In this document: positions 57,193-64,000 of the stretch, in pieces
How the letters are laid out: every line of letters starts with the position of its first letter
Numbering within the stretch: the stretch's first letter is position 1
Assembly (NCBI RefSeq): GCF_003054555.1
Contig: NZ_CP026304.1
Span: forward strand, 3,038,001 to 3,102,000
Length of the DNA: 64,000 nucleotides
Direction: 5' to 3'
Source: Streptomyces lunaelactis
GTDB lineage: Bacteria; Actinomycetota; Actinomycetes; Streptomycetales; Streptomycetaceae
Translations under genes and position numbers: made by a program
The notes under the pieces: generated by a model
What the model was told of the DNA's origin: nothing
The model's input: the letters and a program-made list of their open reading frames with translations, nothing else
Databases searched by the model: none

Positions 57193-57762
57193 TCAAACAG
57201 CGCGCTGCGGCGTCCTGTTGGGGTCGTGCCGCCAGCTCAGGCCCTCGCCGAGCACGTTGCCGAGGCGGCCGTCGACGAGGACGTTCCACTCGCTGCGGGT
57301 GACCTCGAAGTTGTGCAGGTTCCAGTGCCGGCCCTGGAAGTAGAGGTGCTCGTCGAGCACGCCCTTCGCCTCGTCGTCGTTGGTGACGCCGATGGACCCG
57401 AAGGTCGCCTCGGTGGTCTGCCCCAGCAGCTTGTCGACGGGGAACGCCGCGAACGCGTAGTTGGTCGTCAGGTACATGCCCTCCGCCCCGACCCCGTACT
57501 TGGCACGCTCCGGATCGAGGTAGAGCCCGGACCGCAGGTGCCCCGCGGGGTCGAGCCCGTGCAGGGTGGAGAACCCCACGACGTCACCGCTCGACCGCAG
57601 TGCGACGAGGAAGGCGGCGCTGGAGTCGAGCGTGGCCCGGGCGCGCGCCGGGGTGACGCTCTCGATCCCGGTCCGCAGCAGGGTGCGTACGAACTCCGAC
57701 CGGTCGTCGGCGGACGCAGGACGGAGCTCCAGCCGTCGCGACCTGGTGTGAGGAAAGAGCAC
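57193..57762 (-). CDS. GNAT-family acyltransferase (copy 2)
   Basis: This 189-residue protein starts at a GTG (VLFPHTRSRRLELRPASADD). It is a paralogue of the protein at 32977-33510: same N-terminal LFPHT, central AGHLR and a C-terminal HLYFQGRHWNLHNFEV. It lies between the aldo/keto reductase and 4-ketoreductase genes, so a sugar substrate is likely. Two copies may act on different amino sugars or on different sugar positions. Confidence 0.72.
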   Translation of the reverse strand: MLFPHTRSRRLELRPASADDRSEFVRTLLRTGIESVTPARARATLDSSAAFLVALRSSGDVVGFSTLHGLDPAGHLRSGLYLDPERAKYGVGAEGMYLTTNYAFAAFPVDKLLGQTTEATFGSIGVTNDDEAKGVLDEHLYFQGRHWNLHNFEVTRSEWNVLVDGRLGNVLGEGLSWRHDPNRTPQRAV

Positions 57763-57804
57763 GGTGAATGGTCCAATCGGTCCTGTGTTGGCCTGGCCGT
57801 CCGG

Positions 57805-58815
57805 TCAGTCCTGTGTGGTCCTGGCCGTCCGGCTCAGGTCGGCCCCGTCCGGCCGTACGGCGTCCCAGCGCATTTCGCCGATCGCCGACGGCAGCCGGTC
57901 TAGCTGTTGCATGTCCTCTTCCGTCAGGCGCAGTTCGGCCGCAGCGGCGTTCTCCTCCAGCCACCGCAGCCGTCTGGTCCCGGGTATGGGCACCACGTCG
58001 GGCCCCTGTGCGAGCACCCACGCGATGGCCACCTGGGAGGGTGTGACGGCCCCGCCGTGCCGGGCGCAGACGTCGCGCAGTCCGGCGAGGATGACCTCGT
58101 TGGCCTGCATGGCGTCCAGGTCGAAGCGGGGGTCGCGGTTGCGCGAGTCGCCGGTGTAGAGGCTGTCGTGGGACACCTTGCCCGACAGGAATCCGCGCCC
58201 GATGGGGGCGAAGGCGAGGAACCCCACGCCGTGGGCACGGCACCAGGGGAGGACCTCCGCCCCGTTCTCCGGTGCCCACACGGACAGTTCGTACTGTGCG
58301 GTGGTCAGCGGGAAGACCCGGTGCACCAGGTCGAGTTCGGCCGTGGTGGCGTGCGAGATCCCCAGTGCGCGGACCTTGCCCTCGGTGACCAGTTCCCCCA
58401 GCGCGCCCCAGGTCTCGGCCAGCGGTACGTCGGGGTCGATGCGGTGCAGCTGGTAGAGGTCGATGGCGTCCGTACGGAGCCTGCGCAGCGACGCCTCGCA
58501 GGCGGCCCTGAGGTGCTCGGGCCTGCCGTTGCGGGTCAGGTTGCCGTCCGGCCGGGCGATCAGGCCGCACTTGGTGGCGAACCGGATGCGGTCGCGGTAC
58601 GGCTCAAGGGTGCGGCCGAGCAGTTCCTCGTTGGTGAACGGCCCGTACACGTCTGCCGTGTCGAAGAGCGTGATGCCCAGGTCGACCGCCCGGTGGAGAA
58701 CTTTGGCTGACTCCTCGTCGTCCCGGTCGCCAGGACCGTAACCATGGGACATCGAACTGCAACCGAGACCGAGTGCGCTGACGGTGAAACCGTCGGCCAG
58801 TTTTATTTCCCACAT
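57805..58815 (-). CDS. Aldo/keto reductase, deoxysugar type
   Basis: This 336-residue AKR has the tetrad motifs FDTADVYG, FATKCG and LYQLHRID, and a C-terminal IPGTRRLRWLEEN cofactor-binding loop. Homologues in deoxysugar clusters act as NDP-hexose 2,3-enoyl or 3-ketoreductases working after the 2,3-dehydratase. With the Gfo/Idh-type reductase at 36862 this gives two alternative 3-reduction routes with possibly different stereochemistry. The ATG at 58815 has GGGAG nine bases upstream; the frame is open 34 codons further. It is the first gene of the ten-gene glycosylation operon. Confidence 0.85.
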   Translation of the reverse strand: MWEIKLADGFTVSALGLGCSSMSHGYGPGDRDDEESAKVLHRAVDLGITLFDTADVYGPFTNEELLGRTLEPYRDRIRFATKCGLIARPDGNLTRNGRPEHLRAACEASLRRLRTDAIDLYQLHRIDPDVPLAETWGALGELVTEGKVRALGISHATTAELDLVHRVFPLTTAQYELSVWAPENGAEVLPWCRAHGVGFLAFAPIGRGFLSGKVSHDSLYTGDSRNRDPRFDLDAMQANEVILAGLRDVCARHGGAVTPSQVAIAWVLAQGPDVVPIPGTRRLRWLEENAAAAELRLTEEDMQQLDRLPSAIGEMRWDAVRPDGADLSRTARTTQD

Positions 58816-58846
58816 AAACTGCAACTCCCAGAAATTCGCTCCGACA

Positions 58847-58880
58847 AAAGGCTTGCAATCACTTGCAAACAAAGGCTTGC
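58847..58880 (-). promoter_or_regulatory. Direct repeats upstream of the glycosylation operon
   Basis: AAAGGCTTGC occurs near 58847-58856 (with one extra A) and again at 58871-58880, and a further CTTGC at 58862-58866 lies between them. They are just upstream of the first gene of the operon. Spaced direct repeats are the usual form of SARP binding sites; the palindromic operator is absent here. Confidence 0.4.
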
Positions 58881-58952
58881 CGACAAGAGAAGCCGGGCGC
58901 CTTTCGCCGGGGCGCATGTGAAATTTCTGCCTTCAGAGTGATGCCACGATGA

Positions 58953-60563
58953 TTACGCATGCGGACTGGGCGCGGGGAGCTGCTGGGCGTCGATTTCTGG
59001 CTCGACCAGGAATTCTTCCAGCAGCCCGGGAGCCGCTTCCGTCGCGAATACCAGGAACTGGTCGACGCTCATGTCAGGGGCCTGGTAGTACCGTTCGCCG
59101 GCCGCGGTCGAGAGCCCCGCCGTCAGCAGTCCCAGCCGCCGCTGGAACAGCGACTGCCGCACCTTCACGCCGATGACCGCCTCCGTCCGCAACGCCGCCG
59201 TGACGCGCCGCGAGAGCCCGCACCGCAGCACCAGGTAGTTGTCCACGAGGGTGTGCCCCAGCGCCCGGTACGCCACCACCGCCAGCGGCACGGCCACCGC
59301 GAACAGCACAGGCCCCACCACCGCCGGAACCCACCCCGGAACCACGTCCGTCGCCCACAGCCACACCAGCAGTCCGGCCACGACGACCGGCGTCACCAGG
59401 GCCCACAGCAGCCGTCGGGCCAGTGCCGTACGGGGGTGCCGTCGCAGCGGCGCCTCCAAGGGACGTACCGGTCCCGACAGCACCAGGGCGGCCACCCGGC
59501 GGGCCTCCGAGAGGGGTGCGCGCGGCAGGATGCTGGTCGCCGGGTCGCCGCTGAAGGAGATGATGGCCAGCCCGGTCGACAGGACCGTCGTCTCGGTGAG
59601 GCCGATCCAGCGCGTCAGGAGCGGCTCGCTGATCTGGATGCCGCGCATCCGCCGGTCGTCCCGGTGCACCTCGCGGGTCGAGAACAGCCCGCGCCGGGTG
59701 AGGAGGGCGGTGCCGTCCTCCTTGCGTACGCGAACGAGCCGGAACCCCCAGTTCTCCATGACGAAGCCGCCGGCCAGCGCGCCGTACCCGAGCAGCGTGA
59801 CCACAACTCCCCAGTACAGCCAGGCGACGGCGGTGCCACCGTCCGGTGCGAACCAGTTGCGCAGGTCGTTGAGGGAGCCGACCAGGTCGAGGCCGACGAT
59901 CAGCAGCATCGAGTGGAGGCTCCAAAGCAGCAGGCCGCCGACGAGCACGCAGGTGAAGTTGAGGACGTGGTAGAAGAGCCACCGCCAGCGGAACTCCGCG
60001 ATCGGCGTCTCCTTCGGCGCCGCGACCTCCTCCCCTTCCTCCCCCTCGGCCGCCGCGCGGTTGCCGTGCATCAGCTCGCGTTGAAGCGTCAGCGCCATCT
60101 GCTTGGAGACGGCGTCGAGCTTGACCGCGGGCTTGCTCCGGCCCGAGCTGATGTAGACGATGCGCAGCCCTGCGAACCGGTGCCGGAGCCGGGACTTGAC
60201 GTCGACAGCCCGGATGCGGTCCCGGGGGATCTGCCGGTAGACGCGCACCAGGCGTCCGGTACGTATCTCCACCAGCCCTTCGGTGACCCTGTACCGGGTC
60301 CGCAGCCAGCGCACGACGTCGCCGACGCTGACGGCGATGCCGAACCCGGTCATGATCAGGGCAGGCCAGTTGTCCAGCAGGTCGGAGCCGGTCTTGAAGA
60401 CGAAGAACGACAGCAGGGTCGGCACCAGGGACAGCGCGAAGCGCGCCAGGTTGACCCAGATCAGCCTGGGATGCAGCCGTTCCCAGGGAGCTTCGGACGC
60501 GTCCTCGCCGGGCGGCGTCGTCCCGGCCGGCACGACGCCAACAGCGGTATCCACAGCACTCAC
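58953..60563 (-). CDS. Membrane protein with tandem PH-like (bPH2/DUF304) domains, YdbT-like
   Basis: This 536-residue protein has about six transmembrane segments and repeated bPH2-type domains, each containing a pattern like YRVTEGLVEIRTGRLVRVYRQIPRDRIRAVDV. The start is a GTG that overlaps the stop of the smaller partner upstream (GTGA), as in ydbS-ydbT pairs of Bacillus. Function is unknown in general, with links to membrane stress and bacteriocin resistance in Bacillus. It is probably outside the biosynthetic pathway or a flanking housekeeping gene. Confidence 0.85.
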   Translation of the reverse strand: MSAVDTAVGVVPAGTTPPGEDASEAPWERLHPRLIWVNLARFALSLVPTLLSFFVFKTGSDLLDNWPALIMTGFGIAVSVGDVVRWLRTRYRVTEGLVEIRTGRLVRVYRQIPRDRIRAVDVKSRLRHRFAGLRIVYISSGRSKPAVKLDAVSKQMALTLQRELMHGNRAAAEGEEGEEVAAPKETPIAEFRWRWLFYHVLNFTCVLVGGLLLWSLHSMLLIVGLDLVGSLNDLRNWFAPDGGTAVAWLYWGVVVTLLGYGALAGGFVMENWGFRLVRVRKEDGTALLTRRGLFSTREVHRDDRRMRGIQISEPLLTRWIGLTETTVLSTGLAIISFSGDPATSILPRAPLSEARRVAALVLSGPVRPLEAPLRRHPRTALARRLLWALVTPVVVAGLLVWLWATDVVPGWVPAVVGPVLFAVAVPLAVVAYRALGHTLVDNYLVLRCGLSRRVTAALRTEAVIGVKVRQSLFQRRLGLLTAGLSTAAGERYYQAPDMSVDQFLVFATEAAPGLLEEFLVEPEIDAQQLPAPSPHA

Positions 60564-61108
60564 GTCGCGTCCCCGGGACTCTGCTGCGTCAGCTCGGTCA
60601 GCGCCGCCGCTTCCTTCGCCACCACGTCCGCGTCCAGGCCCACGATCTTGATCCGGCCCTCCGGCGAAGCGGTGATCACCCGGAGGGTGCCCAGACCGAG
60701 CATGAGCTGCAACGGGCCGCGCACCATGTCGACGCTCTGGATGCGCGAGACGGGGATGATCCGCCATTCCCGCACCAGCCAGCCCTTGAGTTCGTACACG
60801 GCGTTCTCCGTGCACTCCCAGCGGTGGACCCGGTACCGCCAGCCCGGCATGAGCGCCAGCGTCAGCAGGAACCCGGCCGCCGCCACGATCAGCACGGGCC
60901 CGACCCAGGTCCTGGACTCCTCCCACCACAGATACGTCGCCCCCAGCGCCCCCAGCGTGAGGGCCGCGCCGATCAGCGCCCGCAGCGTCCACCAGAGGAC
61001 GGCCCGGCGGTCCACCCGGTGCAGCGGCGACCGGACGTGTGCTGCCGAGGTACGAGAGGCCAGCGCCGACGGCGGTGGCTTCGTTTCCGTTGTTCCCTGG
61101 ACCCGCAT
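60560..61108 (-). CDS. Membrane protein with PH-like (bPH2/DUF304) domain, YdbS-like
   Basis: This 182-residue protein has two transmembrane segments (about 40-80) followed by one bPH2 domain (RYRVHRWECTENAVYELKGWLVREWRIIPVSRIQSVDMVRGP). The ATG at 61108 has GGAGGAAGAG upstream. It forms an overlapping pair with the larger YdbT-like protein, and the two probably form one membrane complex. Confidence 0.85.
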   Translation of the reverse strand: MRVQGTTETKPPPSALASRTSAAHVRSPLHRVDRRAVLWWTLRALIGAALTLGALGATYLWWEESRTWVGPVLIVAAAGFLLTLALMPGWRYRVHRWECTENAVYELKGWLVREWRIIPVSRIQSVDMVRGPLQLMLGLGTLRVITASPEGRIKIVGLDADVVAKEAAALTELTQQSPGDAT

Positions 61109-61180
61109 CTCGTCTCTTCCTCCGCACACAGCACTTCGGTTTCCGGAGTGCTCAGTTCAGCCGCACCCCGACCACCGGGG

Positions 61181-61795
61181 CTACGAAACGTCGTCGAGAA
61201 TCTTCGTGATCCACGCCAGCAGATCCACTGCTTCGTGCTCGGCCGCCTCCTGCCAGCGCTGACGCTGATCGTCGTTCGGCCGCATCTTCAGCCGCGCGGG
61301 AACCTTCCCGTCGGCGACCCCGGCGAGCTCCTTGCGCGCCTTGACCTGCCGCCGCAACTCGTTGCGCGACCAGCCGAGTTCGAGGGCCCGCTTCAGCAGG
61401 CCGGACCGTTCATCGGCGGCGAGTCCCGCCACCTCCGCATGGTGCTGGAAGCTCAGCCCCGAGACCCGCTGCGGCGATTCGAAGCGCCGGGCGACCCATG
61501 CGTAATTCCGCAGCGTCTGGTAATCCAGCGAAGTCTGTGCCACGGCGTGCTTGTAACGGCTGGGGTATTCCTCCTGCCCGTACAGCAGCCAGTCCCCCAG
61601 CCACCATGCCGAAGAGCTGGAGATGGAGTGGATGTGCTGGCCGAGATTGCGCCAAGCGCCGATCGGAATACCAGGGGGGATGGACAGGGAAGTGCGCCGC
61701 TTCATCGCCTGCCCGCAGGTGGCCATGTTTTCGGGCTTTTCCCGCCCTTTAACCGCCACCGGAGCGACCATAGCTCGCTGCATGAGCTCAGACAT
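61181..61795 (-). CDS. LmbU/NovE-like regulator (copy 2)
   Basis: This 204-residue protein is a paralogue of the regulator at 1517: it shares IPPGIPIGAWRNLGQ, SAWWLGDWLLYG, SLDYQTLRNYAWVARR and SFQHHAEV. I preferred the ATG at 61795, which has AAGG seven bases upstream; the frame is open 33 codons further. The operator palindrome at 61970-61987 lies 175 bp upstream, so it may regulate itself or be regulated by copy 1. It marks the right end of the cluster just as copy 1 marks the left. Confidence 0.85.
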   Translation of the reverse strand: MSELMQRAMVAPVAVKGREKPENMATCGQAMKRRTSLSIPPGIPIGAWRNLGQHIHSISSSSAWWLGDWLLYGQEEYPSRYKHAVAQTSLDYQTLRNYAWVARRFESPQRVSGLSFQHHAEVAGLAADERSGLLKRALELGWSRNELRRQVKARKELAGVADGKVPARLKMRPNDDQRQRWQEAAEHEAVDLLAWITKILDDVS

Positions 61796-61907
61796 TGCAA
61801 CCGCCTTACTTCGCATTGCGCCTTGAGTCGGAGACTCGCACAGCGGTCTTGATGGCAGCTGAACGCGATCAAAATGGGCTGGTCGGGGCCTCAACAGTCA
61901 CCACCGC

Positions 61908-61925
61908 CACACCCGTCACACCCGT
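61908..61925. repeat. 9-bp tandem repeat upstream of LmbU-like copy 2
   Basis: CACACCCGT occurs twice in tandem between the site 5 palindrome and the regulator gene. One turn minus one base of spacing could suit a regulator, but it may be chance. Confidence 0.35.
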
Positions 61926-61969
61926 CACAGCGGCCACTCGGTGCTGCCGGTGCTGCCTCCTCCCGCCGG

Positions 61970-61987
61970 TGTCCCGCTGGCGGGACA
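61970..61987. promoter_or_regulatory. Palindromic operator candidate, site 5 (upstream of LmbU-like copy 2)
   Basis: TGTCCCGC-TG-GCGGGACA is a perfect copy of the cluster operator. It lies between the LmbU-like regulator (minus) and the ketosynthase fragment (plus), the last copy seen on the right. Confidence 0.8.
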
Positions 61988-62063
61988 GTGACGGGAGCCG
62001 AAATAGCCACACAACTGCCATGCCGTAGATAGCTCATGGCAGTAACGAAAGGGAAGAATTCCG

Positions 62064-62255
62064 ATGCGTTGGGACAATGTCTACATCGCGGGCACCGGAG
62101 TGCGTCTCCCCCCGCGGGTCAGCACCCGGACCGCGATAGACCAGGGCCTCTACCGCCAGGACGAGGCTGCCAGGAGCGAGCAGCTGGCCGCCACCGTCGC
62201 ACCCCCCGGGACGCGCGCCCCCGACCTCGCCGTCACCGCAGCCCGGCAGGCCGCG
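62064..62255 (+). pseudogene. Truncated 3-oxoacyl-ACP synthase III-like gene (5' fragment)
   Basis: The 64 codons from MRWDNVYIAGTGVRLPPRVS to LAVTAARQAA match the start of actinomycete KAS III-like proteins, which are normally about 330 residues. The reading then runs straight into a transposase remnant in another frame and no active-site Cys remains. It was probably cut by an insertion and is not functional. The intact ancestor may once have been part of the cluster edge. Confidence 0.75.
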
Positions 62256-62560
62256 CATTGCAGATCCGCGCGGCAGAAAACGGCGCGATCGATCCCGACC
62301 GGATCTCCTTCACCGTCACGGTGCAGCTCGCCCGGCTGGCCGCCGCCGCCCAGGCCGCAGCCGACGTCACCACGCTGAGCACCGCACGCCGCGAGGCCGT
62401 GGCCGAACTGCCGGCCGCGCTCCTTCCGGCCCGGCGCAACCGGCAGTGCCAGCGCATCAAGAAGCCGACCAAGAACACCTTCGAGGTCAGAAAACGGGAC
62501 CAGCCCCGCACTCCCAGTAACGTCAGCTACACGCTCAAAGTTGCCAAGCACCCAGCCTGA
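62256..62560 (+). mobile_element. IS transposase remnant (3' end, IS4-like)
   Basis: About 100 codons (QIRAAENGAIDPDRISFTVT to the stop at 62560) resemble the C-terminal end of Streptomyces IS4-type transposases, including the basic RRNRQCQRIKKPTKNTFEVRKRDQP tail split by me here into its key parts: RRNRQCQR, KKPTKN, VRKRDQP. The catalytic core is absent. It joins the KAS III fragment at about 62256 and marks a rearranged cluster border. Confidence 0.7.
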
Positions 62561-62600
62561 CCTGCACCAATGCATTAACTCGCCGGCATTGCAGGTCAGG
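62556..62600 (+). terminator. Hairpin at the end of the transposase remnant
   Basis: CCTGACCTGCA (62556-62566) pairs perfectly with TGCAGGTCAGG (62590-62600) around a 23-base loop, with extra inner pairing of AATGC and GCATT. It could be a terminator or an element end. Confidence 0.5.
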
Positions 62601-62685
62601 GACACTTTGACGAGGAAGCCGCAGCGGGGGCGTAAGCGGCGGACTGCCCTGACAGGCGCGAGGTGAGGGACCTCGGGCACCGCGA

Positions 62686-64000
62686 CTACCGCGGCTGCCA
62701 CGCCCGTACGAGGTCCTCCGGCCCCCAGTGCGCCGCCAGCGGCAGACCCTCAGCCACCCCGGAGCGGGAGACCGCGACCAGCGGGGTGTCGGGTTCGGCG
62801 CCGGGGACGGCGAGCATGTCGCGTACCAGGGCGTCGTACTCATGACGACCGAAAGGCTGGGTCTCCAGCCACTTGATTGATCCGACGAAGTGCACCTGCC
62901 GCGCCACCGGCTCACGGTCTGCGCCGATGAGGTCGATCTCGGGGTTGTTCTGCCGGTTCCACCAGCCGCCGACTGCCTCGGTCTCGGGCCAATCGTCATC
63001 GGGCAGCAGGCGCAGCAAGGACTCGCGGATCAGCGGCTCGACTGCTCGACCACGCCAGGTGGTCCAGGACCGCTCGATGCGTTCCAGCGCCAGGTCGCCG
63101 CGGCCACGCTCGATGAGTGGGATCGCGCGTTGCAGGAATGCCAGCCAGAACCGCAGATACGGGTCGGCGATCCGGTAGCGCTTGTTCTTGCTGTCCGGTT
63201 TGACGGACAGGGGAAGATCAGCGGCCAGGACTCGCTTGGCCTGCAGCGTGGTCAGCAGCGGGGAGAGCGTGCCGGACGGCAGTGCGGCGGCCCCGCCGGC
63301 CTGGGCGGCGATCGCGCTGAACGTACGCTCACCGCTGCCGACTGATTCCAGGACCGCCCGGGAGTGCGAGGCTTCAGGGAACTCGCCCAGCAGGGACAGC
63401 TCGCCGGCCACCAGCAGGGGCGAGAGAGGATTGGCGAACGACGTCTGCAGGAAGTCCGTCCGGCTCATCCCGGGCCGCCATGACTGCACGATCTCCGGGA
63501 ATCCGCCGGTGATCAGCTGGGCGTCCACGGCATCTGCCGCATCGAGCGCAGTCATGGCCTGCACATCGGCCAGATTCAGAGGCTGGATGGTCATCTTCGC
63601 CGCCCGCCCGAAGAACGGTCTACCGTACGACTGCAATGCCTCCATTACCGACATATCGCTGCCGACCAGCAACAGGAACACCGGCTTGGAAGACAGATGG
63701 CGGTCCCAGACGGTCTGGAGTGCGCCCTCGAATTCCTGATCCTGCTCGACCAGCCAGGGCACCTCGTCAATCACCGCGATGCTGGGCGCGTCGTCCGGGA
63801 CCGCGAGTGCCAGCGACCGCAGGGCCTGATTCCAGTCCTGCGGCTGGAGGCCGGCGACCAGCTCCGCACCCGGCAGCGCCGACTGCGCCAGGGCCGCGGT
63901 GAAGTCGGCGCGCTCTGCCACCGGGTTTCGCCCCCGGGTGGCCTGGAACACCACGTACGGCAGCCCCGAGCGGTCGCAGAACTCCTGAACCAGCCGAGAC
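62686..64000 (-). CDS. AAA-type ATPase with DUF234-like C-terminal domain (5' end cut by window edge)
   Basis: The frame is open to the right edge, with SRLVQEFCDRSGLPYVVFQATRG as the first visible part, so the P-loop just upstream is missing. The visible 437 residues contain a Walker B-like IAVIDEVPWL, a sensor region VFLLLVGSDMSVM, and a C-terminal DUF234-like part (KRYRIADPYLRFWLAFL, then NNPEIDLIGAD with a nuclease-like D/E pattern). These archaeal-type ATPases occur widely and have no firm function. It is probably not part of the biosynthetic cluster. Confidence 0.85.
   Translation of the reverse strand, partial: SRLVQEFCDRSGLPYVVFQATRGRNPVAERADFTAALAQSALPGAELVAGLQPQDWNQALRSLALAVPDDAPSIAVIDEVPWLVEQDQEFEGALQTVWDRHLSSKPVFLLLVGSDMSVMEALQSYGRPFFGRAAKMTIQPLNLADVQAMTALDAADAVDAQLITGGFPEIVQSWRPGMSRTDFLQTSFANPLSPLLVAGELSLLGEFPEASHSRAVLESVGSGERTFSAIAAQAGGAAALPSGTLSPLLTTLQAKRVLAADLPLSVKPDSKNKRYRIADPYLRFWLAFLQRAIPLIERGRGDLALERIERSWTTWRGRAVEPLIRESLLRLLPDDDWPETEAVGGWWNRQNNPEIDLIGADREPVARQVHFVGSIKWLETQPFGRHEYDALVRDMLAVPGAEPDTPLVAVSRSGVAEGLPLAAHWGPEDLVRAWQPR

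Overview
The window is high-GC actinomycete DNA, most likely Streptomyces: strong G/C third-position bias, GTG and TTG starts, SARP and LmbU-type regulators, and many overlapping stop/start junctions. Nearly all of it (about 1 to 62 kb) reads as one secondary-metabolite gene cluster for a heavily glycosylated, chlorinated peptide or acyl-peptide. I could not match it to a product I know. The nearest comparisons I can name are C-1027 (halogenase, 4-HPA-type hydroxylase and flavin reductase on a tethered tyrosine-derived unit), viomycin/capreomycin (2,3-diaminopropionate plus carbamoyltransferase plus beta-hydroxylase), vancosamine-type sugar pathways, and saccharomicin (aromatic lyase, hydroxylase and many glycosyltransferases).

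Layout. 1-2.9 kb: a SARP regulator cut by the left edge, then LmbU-like regulator, free ACP and MbtH protein, closed by a strong terminator. 2.9-7.4 kb: glycosyltransferase GT1 facing a thioesterase-P450-GT2 operon. 7.5-10.9 kb: halogenase and HpaB-type hydroxylase. 10.9-18.7 kb (minus strand): rmlA, short adenylating ligase, MIO aromatic lyase/mutase, LLM oxidoreductase, phosphopantetheinyl transferase, rmlB, rmlD, rmlC. 18.9-21 kb: Fe(II)/2-oxoglutarate amino-acid hydroxylase (plus) and carbamoyltransferase (minus). 21-32.7 kb (minus): two NRPS genes, A-T-C-A-T and C-A-T-C-A-T, with no terminal thioesterase. 33-43.7 kb: deoxysugar genes (aminotransferase, 2,3-dehydratase, epimerase, 3-ketoreductase, C-methyltransferase), a diaminopropionate synthase pair, flavin reductase and antiporter. 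43.8-46.6 kb: second SARP and a small membrane protein. 46.9-58.8 kb (minus): aldo/keto reductase, acetyltransferase, 4-ketoreductase and seven tandem EryCIII/DesVII-type glycosyltransferase genes, one frameshifted. 58.9-64 kb: PH-domain membrane proteins, a second LmbU-like regulator, a ketosynthase III fragment fused to a transposase remnant, and an ATPase cut by the right edge.

How it may work (inference). Tyrosine is processed by the MIO enzyme, activated by the short ligase, held on the free ACP, hydroxylated and chlorinated with FADH2 from the flavin reductase. Diaminopropionate is made from phosphoserine and glutamate and can be carbamoylated to beta-ureidoalanine; another amino acid can be beta-hydroxylated. 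Four NRPS modules join these units. TDP-L-rhamnose and one or more 2,3,6-trideoxy/3-amino/3-C-methyl sugars are added by up to nine glycosyltransferases.

The most striking regulatory signal is a palindrome, TGTCCCGC-N2-GCGGGACA, found five times, each in an intergenic promoter region of the cluster. With an LmbU-like regulator at each end of the cluster, I propose this as the operator of a cluster-wide LmbU-type regulon.
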